Assembly (NCBI GenBank): GCA_943370595.1
Contig: CALRRO020000005.1
Coordinates: 291,040 to 355,039 of the forward strand
Reading direction: 5' to 3'
DNA length: 64,000 nucleotides
Source: Piscinibacter sp943370595
GTDB taxonomy: Bacteria; Pseudomonadota; Gammaproteobacteria; Burkholderiales; Burkholderiaceae_C
The stretch's first letter is position 1, and the number at the start of each line of letters is the position of its first letter. Under the pieces are notes generated by a model that was given only the letters and a program-made list of their open reading frames with translations, was not told the origin of the DNA and did not search any database. The position numbers and the translations under genes were made by a program. Below are positions 1-8,076 of this stretch, in pieces.

Positions 1-523
1 GCTCGAACTCCGGCGCGGAGCGGAAGAACTCCTCGTACTGGTCGTCGCTGCAGAAGCCCATCACCCGCTCGACGCCGGCGCGGTTGTACCAGCTGCGGTC
101 GAACAGCACGATCTCGCCGGCGGCCGGCAGGTGCGCGGCGTAGCGCTGGAAGTACCACTGCGTGCGCTCGCGGTCGTTCGGCGCCGGCAGCGCCGCCACG
201 CGGCACACGCGCGGGTTCAGCCGCTGGGTGATGCGCTTGATCACGCCGCCCTTGCCGGCGGCGTCGCGGCCCTCGAACAGGATCACCACCTTGTGCTTCG
301 TCGCCACCACCCAGTCCTGCAGCTTGACGAGCTCGCCCTGCAGGCGGAACAGCTCGCGGAAGTAGGCGTGGCGCGCCTCGCGGTCTTCGGTGCTGCGGCC
401 GGTGCCGTCGTCGGCGATGCGCTCGAGCTGGCGGTCTTCCAGCTCGAGCTCGATCTCCTCGTCCAGGTCGTCGCGCAGGTCGCGGTGGATGCGGCGGATC
501 AGGTCGGCGTCGATCGATGTCAT
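1..523 (-). CDS. ppk2: Polyphosphate kinase 2 (PPK2 family), C-terminus beyond window
   Basis: The family transfers phosphate between polyphosphate and nucleotides in the cytoplasm. About 174 N-terminal residues are visible, starting MTSIDADLIRR from the ATG at 523. An acidic, charged N-terminal stretch leads into a Walker A motif (FEGRDAAGKGG) and then the DRSWYNRAGVERVMGF segment, both diagnostic of PPK2. The reading frame is open to base 1, so the gene is cut by the window edge rather than truncated. It lies 25 bp downstream of the GDPD gene on the same strand and is probably cotranscribed with it. The neighbours fit a phosphorus-storage role. The donor/acceptor subclass (ADP or AMP) cannot be assigned from this part. 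Confidence 0.93.
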   Translation of the reverse strand, partial: MTSIDADLIRRIHRDLRDDLDEEIELELEDRQLERIADDGTGRSTEDREARHAYFRELFRLQGELVKLQDWVVATKHKVVILFEGRDAAGKGGVIKRITQRLNPRVCRVAALPAPNDRERTQWYFQRYAAHLPAAGEIVLFDRSWYNRAGVERVMGFCSDDQYEEFFRSAPEFE

Positions 524-548
524 GGCGGTGTCCGTCGTGCAGGCCGCT

Positions 549-1805
549 TCAGCGCAGGCCGGCGCAGTTGGCGTAGAAGGTGGTCGTGGCCGGCCAGTCG
601 GAGAAGATGCCGAGGATGCCGACCTCGCGCGCCAGCACGTCGAGCACGGTCATCATGTCGCCTTCGCGCTGGATGGCGCTGTCGAAGCTCTGGTAATAGA
701 AGCCGTTGTTGCCGTCGGCCAGGATGCCCGAGCGCTCCAGCGTCCAGGTGATGATGTCCAGGCCGGCCGCCTTGGCGTTGCGCGCGTAGGCCGAGGGCAC
801 GATGCGGCCGCTCGGGTCGGTGGTCAGCAGCGCGAAGATCGGCGGGGCGACGATGTTGATGCCCTGCGACTTGTAGTTCGTCAGCTCGCCGTAGCTGGGC
901 AGGTCGGCCACCGTGCCGGCATCGTCGAGGAACACCGCCTGGCGGCCGAAGGCCGGCTCGTTGCGCACCCAGTACAGCACGTCCGGCTGGTTGAACGACT
1001 GCGGCCACACGTGGCGCGGGCTCACGCCGGCGGCCTTGTACTCGTCGATCATCTTCTGCGCGTAGGCTTCCTGCGTGAAGCCGTCGAAGGGCATGGTGAC
1101 GCTCGGGAACTTCAGCTCCGGCGTCATCTTCACGCCCAGCGACTTGAACAGTTCGATGCTCTCGCGGTGCGTCAGCAGCGTGCCGCTGCTCGGGCCGGCG
1201 TAGAGGTCGGTGCGCCAGTTCGCCGTGCCGCCCAGGTATTCCTGCGGCGTGCGCGCGCGCGGGTCGAAGGCGTCCATCTTGCCGCGCAGGGTCTTGAACT
1301 CGGCCAGCGTGATGTCGCTGGTGCGGCACTCGGCGGTGGCCGGCGTCAGCAGCTTGCCGGTGGCGTCGTAGCTGGCCGGCACGAACGGCTTGGTGCACTT
1401 CGACGCCAGCGGCGTGACGAGGATGTTGGTCGTCGTGTGCAGGTCGTTCTGCGCGTGGCGGCAGACCAGTTCCTTGTCCTTCGTGAAGGTCACGTCGCAC
1501 TCGACGATGCCGGCACCCATGCGCGCCGCCGCCACGTAGGACTCGGCGGTGTGCTCGGGGAACTGCAGCGCCGCGCCGCGGTGGCCGATCGACCATTCGC
1601 GCGTGGTGTAGTTGCCGCGGCGGGCGCATTGCTGCAGCTCCTGCTTCAGCGGGCCCTCGCTCATGTCGTCGACGAGGAAGAACGGGCGCGGGCCGAGTTC
1701 GACCGGCGTGCCGGCATGGCGACGATCGTCCTTGTGGGCGCAGGCGGGCGCCGCGAGCACGGACAGTGCAAGTACGGCGGCAAGGGGCAGTCGGAGGATG
1801 GCCAT
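549..1805 (-). CDS. glpQ: Secreted glycerophosphodiester phosphodiesterase
   Basis: GDPD enzymes hydrolyse glycerophosphodiesters (deacylated phospholipids) to glycerol-3-phosphate and an alcohol. The protein is about 418 residues with a signal peptide (MAILRLPLAAVLALSVLAAPACA), so it should act in the periplasm. The catalytic HRGA signature is at IGHRGAALQFPEHTAESY and the metal-binding acidic motif at GAGIVECDVTFTKD. The start at 1805 is preferred over upstream in-frame codons because it begins the signal peptide and has a GGGAGA Shine-Dalgarno-like stretch just upstream. It is longer than Escherichia coli GlpQ (about 358). It precedes ppk2 in a likely two-gene operon and fits phospholipid-derived phosphate salvage. 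Confidence 0.9.
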   Translation of the reverse strand: MAILRLPLAAVLALSVLAAPACAHKDDRRHAGTPVELGPRPFFLVDDMSEGPLKQELQQCARRGNYTTREWSIGHRGAALQFPEHTAESYVAAARMGAGIVECDVTFTKDKELVCRHAQNDLHTTTNILVTPLASKCTKPFVPASYDATGKLLTPATAECRTSDITLAEFKTLRGKMDAFDPRARTPQEYLGGTANWRTDLYAGPSSGTLLTHRESIELFKSLGVKMTPELKFPSVTMPFDGFTQEAYAQKMIDEYKAAGVSPRHVWPQSFNQPDVLYWVRNEPAFGRQAVFLDDAGTVADLPSYGELTNYKSQGINIVAPPIFALLTTDPSGRIVPSAYARNAKAAGLDIITWTLERSGILADGNNGFYYQSFDSAIQREGDMMTVLDVLAREVGILGIFSDWPATTTFYANCAGLR

Positions 1806-1955
1806 GGTCTTTCTCCCGGGAGGTCGTAGTGTCGTCGTGGCCGCTCGAGGACGGTCTGCGAGGCAGGCTAGAGCCCTCATGTGTCAGCAGCTTGACGCAT
1901 GGCCGCGACCCTCTTCGCCGAGGGGCCGGCCGTGCGGGCGATGTTCGACGCGAAA

Positions 1956-1984
1956 GCGTCTTGCCGAGGTCATGTCGGCGTCAT
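1956..1984 (+). promoter_or_regulatory. Candidate weak PHO box upstream of the plcP-like gene
   Basis: Three heptamers spaced by four bases, GCGTCTT, AGGTCAT and GCGTCAT, resemble the PhoB direct-repeat consensus CTGTCAY. Each keeps the GTC core and two keep GTCAT. The match is weaker than at the other sites, and its closeness to the start at 2009 would need a very short leader or a start at 2030. Confidence 0.4.
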
Positions 1985-2008
1985 GCGCGTGCGCGAGGAT
2001 GTGCAGCC

Positions 2009-2872
2009 ATGCCCTTGACGGACCCCCGCATGGACCACGACGACACGCCCGGCACGATCCACGTCCGCACGGTATGGATCTCCGACCTGCACCTCGGCAC
2101 ACCCGGCTGCCAGGCCGCTGCGCTGCTCGATTTCCTGCGCGACGTGCACTGCGAGACGCTCTACCTGGTCGGCGACATCATCGACGGCTGGCAGCTGCGC
2201 CGCTCCTGGTACTGGCCGCAGGCCCACAACGACGTGGTGCAGAAGATCCTGCGCAAGGCGCGCAAGGGCACGCGGGTGATCTTCGTGCCGGGCAACCACG
2301 ACGAGTTCGCCCGCCGCTACGTGACGCACAGCTTCGGCGGTGTCGAGGTGATGGAGGAGTGCATCCACGTCACCGCCGACGGCAAGCGCCTGTGGGTCAC
2401 CCACGGCGACCTGTTCGACGGCGTGATCCAGTGTGCCAAGTGGCTGGCCTACACCGGCGACGTGGCCTACGAGTTCATGCTGAAGGTGAACCGCTGGTTC
2501 AACCGCGCCCGCGCCCGCCTGGGCCTGCCGTACTGGAGCCTGTCGCGCTACGTCAAGCTGAAGGTCAAGCGCGCGGTCAGCTACGTCGGCGACTTCGAGG
2601 CGGCGGTGGCGCGCGAGGCGCGCAAGCGCGGCGTGCACGGCGTGGTCTGCGGCCACATCCACCATGCCGAGATCCGCGACATCGACGGCATCCTCTACTG
2701 CAACGACGGGGACTGGGTCGAGAGCCTCACCGCGCTGGTGGAGTACCCCGACGGCCGGCTGGAGATCATCGACCGCGGCGAGATGGTGTGGCGGCCGGCA
2801 CCGGCCGCCGTGACGACGCCGGCCGCTCGGCCGGCCGACGTCATGCCGCCAGAAGAGACGGCACCGGCGTGA
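2009..2872 (+). CDS. plcP: PlcP-type metallophosphoesterase (phospholipid-degrading, lipid remodelling)
   Basis: A calcineurin-like metallophosphoesterase of about 287 residues. Metal-binding motifs are visible in order: SDLHLG (D26, H28), GDIIDGW (D56), GNHDEF (N96, H97), THGDLFDG and CGHIHHAEI. The signature RSWYWPQAHNDVVQK and the WVES segment near the C-terminus resemble Sinorhizobium PlcP, which removes headgroups from phosphatidylcholine and phosphatidylethanolamine under phosphate starvation to give diacylglycerol. The same superfamily includes LpxH (UDP-diacylglucosamine hydrolase), the usual automatic annotation. Location beside ugd and a lipid glycosyltransferase favours PlcP. The start at 2009 is chosen for GAGGA nine bases upstream; ATG 2030 is possible. 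The 3' end overlaps convergent ugd by 32 bp. Confidence 0.8.
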   Translation: MPLTDPRMDHDDTPGTIHVRTVWISDLHLGTPGCQAAALLDFLRDVHCETLYLVGDIIDGWQLRRSWYWPQAHNDVVQKILRKARKGTRVIFVPGNHDEFARRYVTHSFGGVEVMEECIHVTADGKRLWVTHGDLFDGVIQCAKWLAYTGDVAYEFMLKVNRWFNRARARLGLPYWSLSRYVKLKVKRAVSYVGDFEAAVAREARKRGVHGVVCGHIHHAEIRDIDGILYCNDGDWVESLTALVEYPDGRLEIIDRGEMVWRPAPAAVTTPAARPADVMPPEETAPA

Positions 2873-4217
2873 TCGCCACCGGCGTGGCCGTGGCGTTGCC
2901 GCGGCCGATGCCCAGATACTCGAAGCCGAAGGCCTGCATCAGCTTCGGGTCGTAGAGGTTGCGGCCGTCGAAGACGATGCGCTGGCGCAGCAGTTCGCCG
3001 AGCCGGTCGAAGTCGGGGCTGCGGAACTCACGCCACTCGGTCAGCAGCAGCAGCGCGTCGGCACCGTCGGCGGCGTCGTAGGGCGTGGCGGCGAGTTCCA
3101 CGCCGTCGCGCTCGCCATGCCGCGCGGCGTAGGCTGGCATCGCCACCGGATCGAAGGCGCGCAGGCGTGCGCCGCGCGACAGCAGTTCGTCGATGACGGC
3201 CAGGCTGGGCGCCTCGCGCAGGTCGTCGGTGCCGGGCTTGAAGGCCAGGCCCCACAGCGCGAAGATCCGGCCGCGAAGGTCCTCGCCGAAGCGGTCGACC
3301 ACACGCTGCGCCAGCAGCCTGCGCTGGTCGTGATTGACCTGCTGCACCGCGCCGAGGATGGCCATGTCCAGCTCGTGCGACTGGCCCATGCGGCGCAGCG
3401 CCTTCACGTCCTTCGGGAAGCAGGAGCCGCCCCAGCCGCAGCCGGCGTAGAGGAAGTGCGTGCCGATGCGCGGGTCGCTGCCGATGCCCTGGCGCACCAA
3501 TTCGATGTCGGCGCCCAGGCGCTCGGCCAGCGCGGCCATCTCGTTCATGAAGCTGATGCGCGTGGCCAGCATCGCGTTGGCCACGTACTTGGTCATCTCG
3601 GCGCTGCGCACGTCCATCAGGAACAGGCGCTCGTGGTTGCGCTGGAACGGCGCGTACAGCGCACGCATCAGCAGCGTGGCCTGTTCGTCGTCGGCGCCGA
3701 CGACGATGCGGTCGGGCTTCATGAAGTCCTCGATCGCCGCGCCTTCCTTCAGGAACTCGGGGTTGGAGACGACGGCGAAGGGCAGCACCGCGGCGCGACG
3801 CTTCAGCTCGGCCTCGATGGCCTGGCGCACGCGGTCGGCGGTGCCCACCGGCACGGTGCTCTTGTCGACCACCACCTTGTAGTCGCGCATGTGCGTGCCG
3901 ATGGTGGTGGCGGCGGCGAGCACGTGGTCGAGGTCGGCCGAACCGTCCTCGGCGGCGGGCGTGCCCACCGCGATGAAGACGATGGTGCCGTGCGCCACCG
4001 CATCGGCGGCGTCGGTGGTGAACTGCAGGCGGCCGGCTTCGCCGTTGCGCGCCACCAGCTCGGCCAGGCCGGGCTCGTGGATGGGCATCTCGCCGCGCTG
4101 CAGGCCGGCGACACGTTGCTCGTCGATATCGACGCAGACCACGCTGTTGCCCATCTCGGACAGGCAGGCTGCCGTCACCAGGCCGACATAGCCGGCACCG
4201 AACACACAGACCTTCAT
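2841..4217 (-). CDS. ugd: UDP-glucose 6-dehydrogenase
   Basis: Oxidises UDP-glucose twice with NAD to UDP-glucuronate in the cytoplasm. The 458-residue protein has the N-terminal Rossmann motif GAGYVGLV, the VDID acidic end of strand 2, and the catalytic-cysteine motif GCGWGGSCFPKD; length matches the family. The start at 4217 has an AAGGAGAA Shine-Dalgarno about five bases upstream. The upstream glycosyltransferase stop overlaps this ATG (ATGA), so translation is probably coupled. Placing UDP-glucuronate synthesis in the same transcript as a diacylglycerol glycosyltransferase suggests a glucuronosyl-diacylglycerol product, as known in some alphaproteobacteria on phosphate starvation. Use in exopolysaccharide is the alternative. 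Confidence 0.95.
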   Translation of the reverse strand: MKVCVFGAGYVGLVTAACLSEMGNSVVCVDIDEQRVAGLQRGEMPIHEPGLAELVARNGEAGRLQFTTDAADAVAHGTIVFIAVGTPAAEDGSADLDHVLAAATTIGTHMRDYKVVVDKSTVPVGTADRVRQAIEAELKRRAAVLPFAVVSNPEFLKEGAAIEDFMKPDRIVVGADDEQATLLMRALYAPFQRNHERLFLMDVRSAEMTKYVANAMLATRISFMNEMAALAERLGADIELVRQGIGSDPRIGTHFLYAGCGWGGSCFPKDVKALRRMGQSHELDMAILGAVQQVNHDQRRLLAQRVVDRFGEDLRGRIFALWGLAFKPGTDDLREAPSLAVIDELLSRGARLRAFDPVAMPAYAARHGERDGVELAATPYDAADGADALLLLTEWREFRSPDFDRLGELLRQRIVFDGRNLYDPKLMQAFGFEYLGIGRGNATATPVAITPVPSLLAA

Positions 4218-5380
4218 GAGGGTTCTCCTTGGAGTTGGTTCCAGGCAGCGCGGGCCGGGACGGCGGCGCGCATCAGCAGTTCGGACAGGATCTGCGGCAC
4301 TTCGAACACCGCTTCGTTGCGGATGCCGCGCACGCGGGCGCGGTAGGCCGGCAGTTCGGCGAGCAGCTCGTCCACCGCAGCGGGCAGCGCCTTGAGCGCC
4401 GGGACGACGAGGCCCACGCCCTGCTCGCGCACCCAGCGGGTGTTGAAGCGCTCCTGCGGCATGGTCCAGGCGTTCGAGAAGGTGATCACCGGCAGGCCCA
4501 TCTGCACCGCCTCGCTGAGGCTGCCCGGGCCGGGCTTGCCGACGAACCAGTCGGCCAGGGCCATGTAGCGGCCGACCTCGCGCGTGAAGCCGACCACGGC
4601 ATGCGGCGCACGCCGATGCAGGTGCCGCAGTTGCTCGGCCAGCAGTGCGTTGTGGCCGCACATCAGGATCAGCTGCCGGTCGCCGAGTAGGCGGGCGATC
4701 TTCAGCATCTGCATCGAACCCTGGCCGCCGAACAGCACCACGCCGGTGGGACGACCGGGGTCCAGGCCCAGCGCGATCAACTCACGTTCGCGGTCGACCG
4801 TGACCGGCCGGTGGAAGGCGGGGCGCAGGATCATGCCGCTGGTCAGCGAGAGCTGCTGGTCGCGGTAGCCGGCGGCGCGGGCCTGCGCGATCGCGTGGGA
4901 CGTGCCGCAGACCAGGTGCTGCTGCTGGCCGGGCTCGATCCAGAAATGCGGCGGGTGGTCCGCCATGTCGGTGAGCACCGTCACGTAGGGCACGCCGGGC
5001 AACGTGGTGACGAGCGACTCGTACAGCGCGCGGTTGAAGTTGGGGATCAGCGAGACCACCAGGTCCGGCTCGGTGTTCAGCCAGTGCTGCTGCAGCGTCT
5101 TGACCAGCGAGCTGTGCGCGAGGCGGATCACGCCTTGCAGCAGCTTGAGCTCCTGCGCGAGGCCGAGCGTCCAGCCGCGCGCGAGGCGCTTGTTGTAGAG
5201 GTCCTCCGGGTCCATGCCCGTGGCACGGCGGAAGCGGCCAGCCGGGTCGAGCACCTCGGTGAGGTTGACCAGCCGCACGTTCCAGGGCCGCTGCTGCTCG
5301 GCGATGGCTTCCTGCAGAGCGAGCGCCGCAGCACGATGGCCGCCGCCGGCGTTGAAGTAAACCAGGTCGACCGTCTTCAT
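4214..5380 (-). CDS. MGDG-synthase-like diacylglycerol glycosyltransferase
   Basis: A 388-residue GT28/MurG-fold enzyme. The N-terminal acceptor domain has the family hallmark NAGGGHRAAA. The C-terminal donor domain has FGGQGSMQM and the nucleotide-sugar motif KPGPGSLSEAVQMGLP. Such enzymes sit at the membrane and transfer galactose, glucose or glucuronate from a UDP-sugar to diacylglycerol. No signal peptide or membrane helix is evident, as expected for this monotopic family. It is the first gene of an operon with ugd (4-bp overlap), which hints at UDP-glucuronate as donor. Four PHO-box-like heptamers lie just upstream. Sugar and linkage cannot be told from sequence. Confidence 0.85.
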   Translation of the reverse strand: MKTVDLVYFNAGGGHRAAALALQEAIAEQQRPWNVRLVNLTEVLDPAGRFRRATGMDPEDLYNKRLARGWTLGLAQELKLLQGVIRLAHSSLVKTLQQHWLNTEPDLVVSLIPNFNRALYESLVTTLPGVPYVTVLTDMADHPPHFWIEPGQQQHLVCGTSHAIAQARAAGYRDQQLSLTSGMILRPAFHRPVTVDRERELIALGLDPGRPTGVVLFGGQGSMQMLKIARLLGDRQLILMCGHNALLAEQLRHLHRRAPHAVVGFTREVGRYMALADWFVGKPGPGSLSEAVQMGLPVITFSNAWTMPQERFNTRWVREQGVGLVVPALKALPAAVDELLAELPAYRARVRGIRNEAVFEVPQILSELLMRAAVPARAAWNQLQGEPS

Positions 5381-5404
5381 GGACGGCGATGCTGGTCGCG
5401 AGGA

Positions 5405-5444
5405 GTGACGTGGGCGTGAAGGGTGTGCGACAGGGCGATGACGG
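5405..5444 (-). promoter_or_regulatory. PHO box, four tandem heptamers, for the glycosyltransferase-ugd operon
   Basis: Read on the minus strand, heptamers CCGTCAT, CTGTCGC, CCTTCAC and ACGTCAC follow one another, each separated by exactly four bases. This is the PhoB-binding architecture (CTGTCAY, N4, repeated). The array ends 25 bp before the glycosyltransferase start at 5380. Confidence 0.75.
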
Positions 5445-5485
5445 TCGCTTGGTCGGTGCTGAGCCGGTGGTGGCGTGCCGTGGTC

Positions 5486-6352
5486 TCAGTCGGGCAGCCG
5501 CATCAGCGCCTGTCCCATGCGGATGCGCGCCCCGCGCTCGATCCCCTGTGCCAATCGAAAGCCTTTCGGCGCGAAGACGATGATCGTCGAGCCGTGCTGG
5601 AACCAGCCGAGTTCCTGGCCCTTCGTGACCGTCGCGTCGCAAGGCATCTCGTTCGGCCCCTGATACTTCAGGTGCAGCAGCACGTCGAGCGCATGCAGTC
5701 GCAGGCTCGCCACCAGGATCGCCGCCACCGGCACGATCGCGATCGGCTGCCCGCCGCGCGCCAGCTTCAAACGCAGCACCGCGCGTTCGTTGCGGCAGAA
5801 CAGCCGTTCCACCCGTGCCAGCGCGATCGGATTGACGTTCCAGGTGTCGCCGCTGAGGTAGGTCACGTGCTCCAGCCGCGCGTCGTGTGGCGCGTGGAAG
5901 CGGTGGTACATCGCCGAGGTCAGTCGCAACGTCACGTAGACGCCGTCGTGGAACGCCGCGGTGTCCTGCGTCGGCCCGAACAGTTCTTGCATCTCGTACG
6001 GAAAGCCCTTGGCCTGGAACAGCCGCGTGCCGGCCACCTCGCCGCATTCGCCGACGATGGCATCGCAGGGGCTGCTGAACACCGAGGGGTCGGGGTCGAC
6101 CGTGCGGGCGCCCGGCACCAGCTCTCGCGTGAAGCAGTCGTGCAGGCTCGCGAACTTCTGCTGCTTCGCGTCGCTCAGGTCGAGGTCGGTGAACAGCCGC
6201 CACACCGCGATCGACAGCCGCGCCAGCCACGGGCTCTCGATGCGGCTGAAGCGGCCCATCAGCCGGGTCAGGGCGATGCGCGGCACCCGGTTGGTGAGCA
6301 GGAAGTTGAGGTCTTCGTGCTGGAAAAAGCGTCGCAAGGCGTGAACATTCAT
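5486..6352 (-). CDS. psd: Phosphatidylserine decarboxylase proenzyme
   Basis: Converts phosphatidylserine to phosphatidylethanolamine at the inner membrane after autocleavage to a pyruvoyl enzyme. The 288-residue protein has the family's Asp (PCDAIVGE), the His motif YHRFHAPHD and the cleavage site HGST with Ser at about 255, where most bacterial enzymes read LGST; the Gly-Ser bond is preserved. The start at 6352 gives MNVHALRRFFQHEDLN, the usual N-terminus. It shares a 52-bp gap with the divergent aminotransferase gene. An inverted repeat (GCGGTC, seven bases, GACCGC) lies in that gap. It is 105 bp upstream of the glycosyltransferase, which has its own PHO-like promoter. Confidence 0.93.
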   Translation of the reverse strand: MNVHALRRFFQHEDLNFLLTNRVPRIALTRLMGRFSRIESPWLARLSIAVWRLFTDLDLSDAKQQKFASLHDCFTRELVPGARTVDPDPSVFSSPCDAIVGECGEVAGTRLFQAKGFPYEMQELFGPTQDTAAFHDGVYVTLRLTSAMYHRFHAPHDARLEHVTYLSGDTWNVNPIALARVERLFCRNERAVLRLKLARGGQPIAIVPVAAILVASLRLHALDVLLHLKYQGPNEMPCDATVTKGQELGWFQHGSTIIVFAPKGFRLAQGIERGARIRMGQALMRLPD

Positions 6353-6404
6353 GAGCGTGTCAATTCCTGCTGTTAAACCGGCGCGGTCTGCAACGGACCG
6401 CACC

Positions 6405-8054
6405 ATGGACGAAACCTTCGCTCTCTCTGCACTCGCGCTCGGCGCGCTGGCCTGGACCCTGCCGCGCGCCAAGCGCCGGCTGGAGCTCTCGCGCGCCAAG
6501 CACCGCTCGCTGGCCGGCCACTCGCGCATGGCCAAGCGCATCGCGTCGCTGATCCCCGGCTATGCCTACGACGAAGAGCGCTTCTTCGGCTCCGACGGCG
6601 CACCGGCCGAGGTGCAGGCGCAACGCCGCGCGGCCTTCCGCCGGCTGTGCGCCGACTTCGCGCAGCGCTTCCCGAAGAGCATCGAGATGACGGCGCAGGC
6701 GCGCGAGGGCCTGTCGGACCTGCAGTTCACCGGCAGCTACCGCGTGCCCTTCCAGTACAGCCCCTACCTGCGCGAACACCTGAAGACCGGCAGCTTTCTG
6801 CAGGCCTCGTCGGGCGTGACGGTCGAAGACCTGGACGGCAACCGCTTCTTCGACCTGACCGGCTCCTACGGCGTCAACCTGCTCGGCTACGACGCCTACA
6901 AGGAATGCATCGCCGAAGGCGTGGCCGCCGCGGGCGCGCTCGGCCCGGTGCTCGGCGCCTATCACCCGGCGCTGCTGCACAACGTCGAGCGGCTGCGCAA
7001 GATCTCCGGGCTCGACGAAGTGTCGTTCCACATGTCGGGCACCGAGGCGGTGATGCAGGCGGTGCGCCTGGCGCGCTACCACACGCGGCGCACCCACCTC
7101 GTCCGCTTCACCGGCGCGTACCACGGCTGGTGGGAGGACGTGCAGCCCGGCCCCGGCAACCCGCTGCCGCCGCGCGAGACCTACACGCTGAAGGACATGG
7201 ACGAACGCAGCCTGCAGGTGCTGCGCACGCGGCGGGACATCGCCTGCGTGCTGGTCAACCCGCTGCAGGCGCTGCACCCGAACGGCTCGGCGCCGGGCGA
7301 TTCGTCGCTGGTCGACAGCACGCGCCGCGCCGGCTACGACCGTGCCGCCTACACCGCGTGGTTGAAGCGGCTGCGCGAGGTCTGCAGCGAGCGCGGCATC
7401 GTGCTGATCTTCGACGAGGTGTTCGTCGGTTTCCGCCTCGCGCCCGGCGGCGCGCAGGAGTACTTCGGCGTGCAGGCCGACATGGTCACCTACGGCAAGA
7501 CGCTGGGCGGCGGGCTGCCGGTCGGCGTGGTCTGCGGCAAGCGCGCGCTGATGAAGCGCTTCCGCGAGGAGCGGCCGGCCGACATCTGCTTCGCGCGCGG
7601 CACCTTCAACGCCCACCCGTACGTAATGGCGGCGATGAAGGCTTTCCTCGAGCGTCTCGAGCGGCCCGAGGTGAAGGCCTTGTACGACGGGCTGGAGGCG
7701 CGCTGGAACGGCCATGCCGAGGGCTTCAACCAGGCCTTCGCCGACGCCGGCCTGCCGCTGCGCGTGGCCAACCTGTCGAGCATCTGGACAGTGCTGTACA
7801 CGCAGCCCTCGCGCTACAACTGGATGCTGCAGTTCTACCTGCGCGCGCACGGCCTGGCGCTGAGCTGGGTGGGCAGCGGGCGGCTGATCTTCAGCCTGAA
7901 CTACGGCGAGGCCGAGGTGCACGAGGTGCGCGAGAGGTTCGTTGCCGCGGCACGGCAGATGCAGGCCGACGGCTGGTGGTGGCACGACGCCGCGCAGACC
8001 GACCGCGGCATCCGGCGCAGCATCCTCAAGGAGATGCTGCGCCAGCGCTTCTGA
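6405..8054 (+). CDS. Membrane-anchored class III (glutamate-1-semialdehyde-like) aminotransferase
   Basis: A 549-residue PLP enzyme of the glutamate-1-semialdehyde aminomutase/omega-transaminase fold. Motifs in order: cofactor phosphate loop SGTEAVMQA (about 211-219), AYHGWW (239-244), Asp337 in IFDEVF, and the Schiff-base Lys365 in TYGKTLGGG. Unlike standard HemL (about 430), it has a roughly 130-residue N-terminal extension beginning with a hydrophobic segment (residues 4-20), suggesting a membrane anchor. A normal haem role is therefore doubtful. It diverges from psd and sits among lipid genes, so an aminated lipid or headgroup precursor is a reasonable inference. The true substrate is unknown. 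Start ATG 6405 is the first with this hydrophobic N-terminus; no strong ribosome site is seen. Confidence 0.8.
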   Translation: MDETFALSALALGALAWTLPRAKRRLELSRAKHRSLAGHSRMAKRIASLIPGYAYDEERFFGSDGAPAEVQAQRRAAFRRLCADFAQRFPKSIEMTAQAREGLSDLQFTGSYRVPFQYSPYLREHLKTGSFLQASSGVTVEDLDGNRFFDLTGSYGVNLLGYDAYKECIAEGVAAAGALGPVLGAYHPALLHNVERLRKISGLDEVSFHMSGTEAVMQAVRLARYHTRRTHLVRFTGAYHGWWEDVQPGPGNPLPPRETYTLKDMDERSLQVLRTRRDIACVLVNPLQALHPNGSAPGDSSLVDSTRRAGYDRAAYTAWLKRLREVCSERGIVLIFDEVFVGFRLAPGGAQEYFGVQADMVTYGKTLGGGLPVGVVCGKRALMKRFREERPADICFARGTFNAHPYVMAAMKAFLERLERPEVKALYDGLEARWNGHAEGFNQAFADAGLPLRVANLSSIWTVLYTQPSRYNWMLQFYLRAHGLALSWVGSGRLIFSLNYGEAEVHEVRERFVAAARQMQADGWWWHDAAQTDRGIRRSILKEMLRQRF

Positions 8055-8076
8055 GCCTGCGCGGGGCGCGAGCGCC

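Noticed and set aside
390..1829. Long open frame on the plus strand opposite GDPD
   Set aside because: No family resemblance, Arg/Val/Gly-biased composition, and the GDPD gene on the other strand has clear motifs and a signal peptide; such antisense frames are common in high-GC DNA.
2009..2872. Annotation as LpxH (UDP-2,3-diacylglucosamine hydrolase)
   Set aside because: Shares the superfamily, but the RSWYWPQAHNDVVQK signature and lipid-remodelling neighbours fit PlcP better. A phylogeny would settle it.
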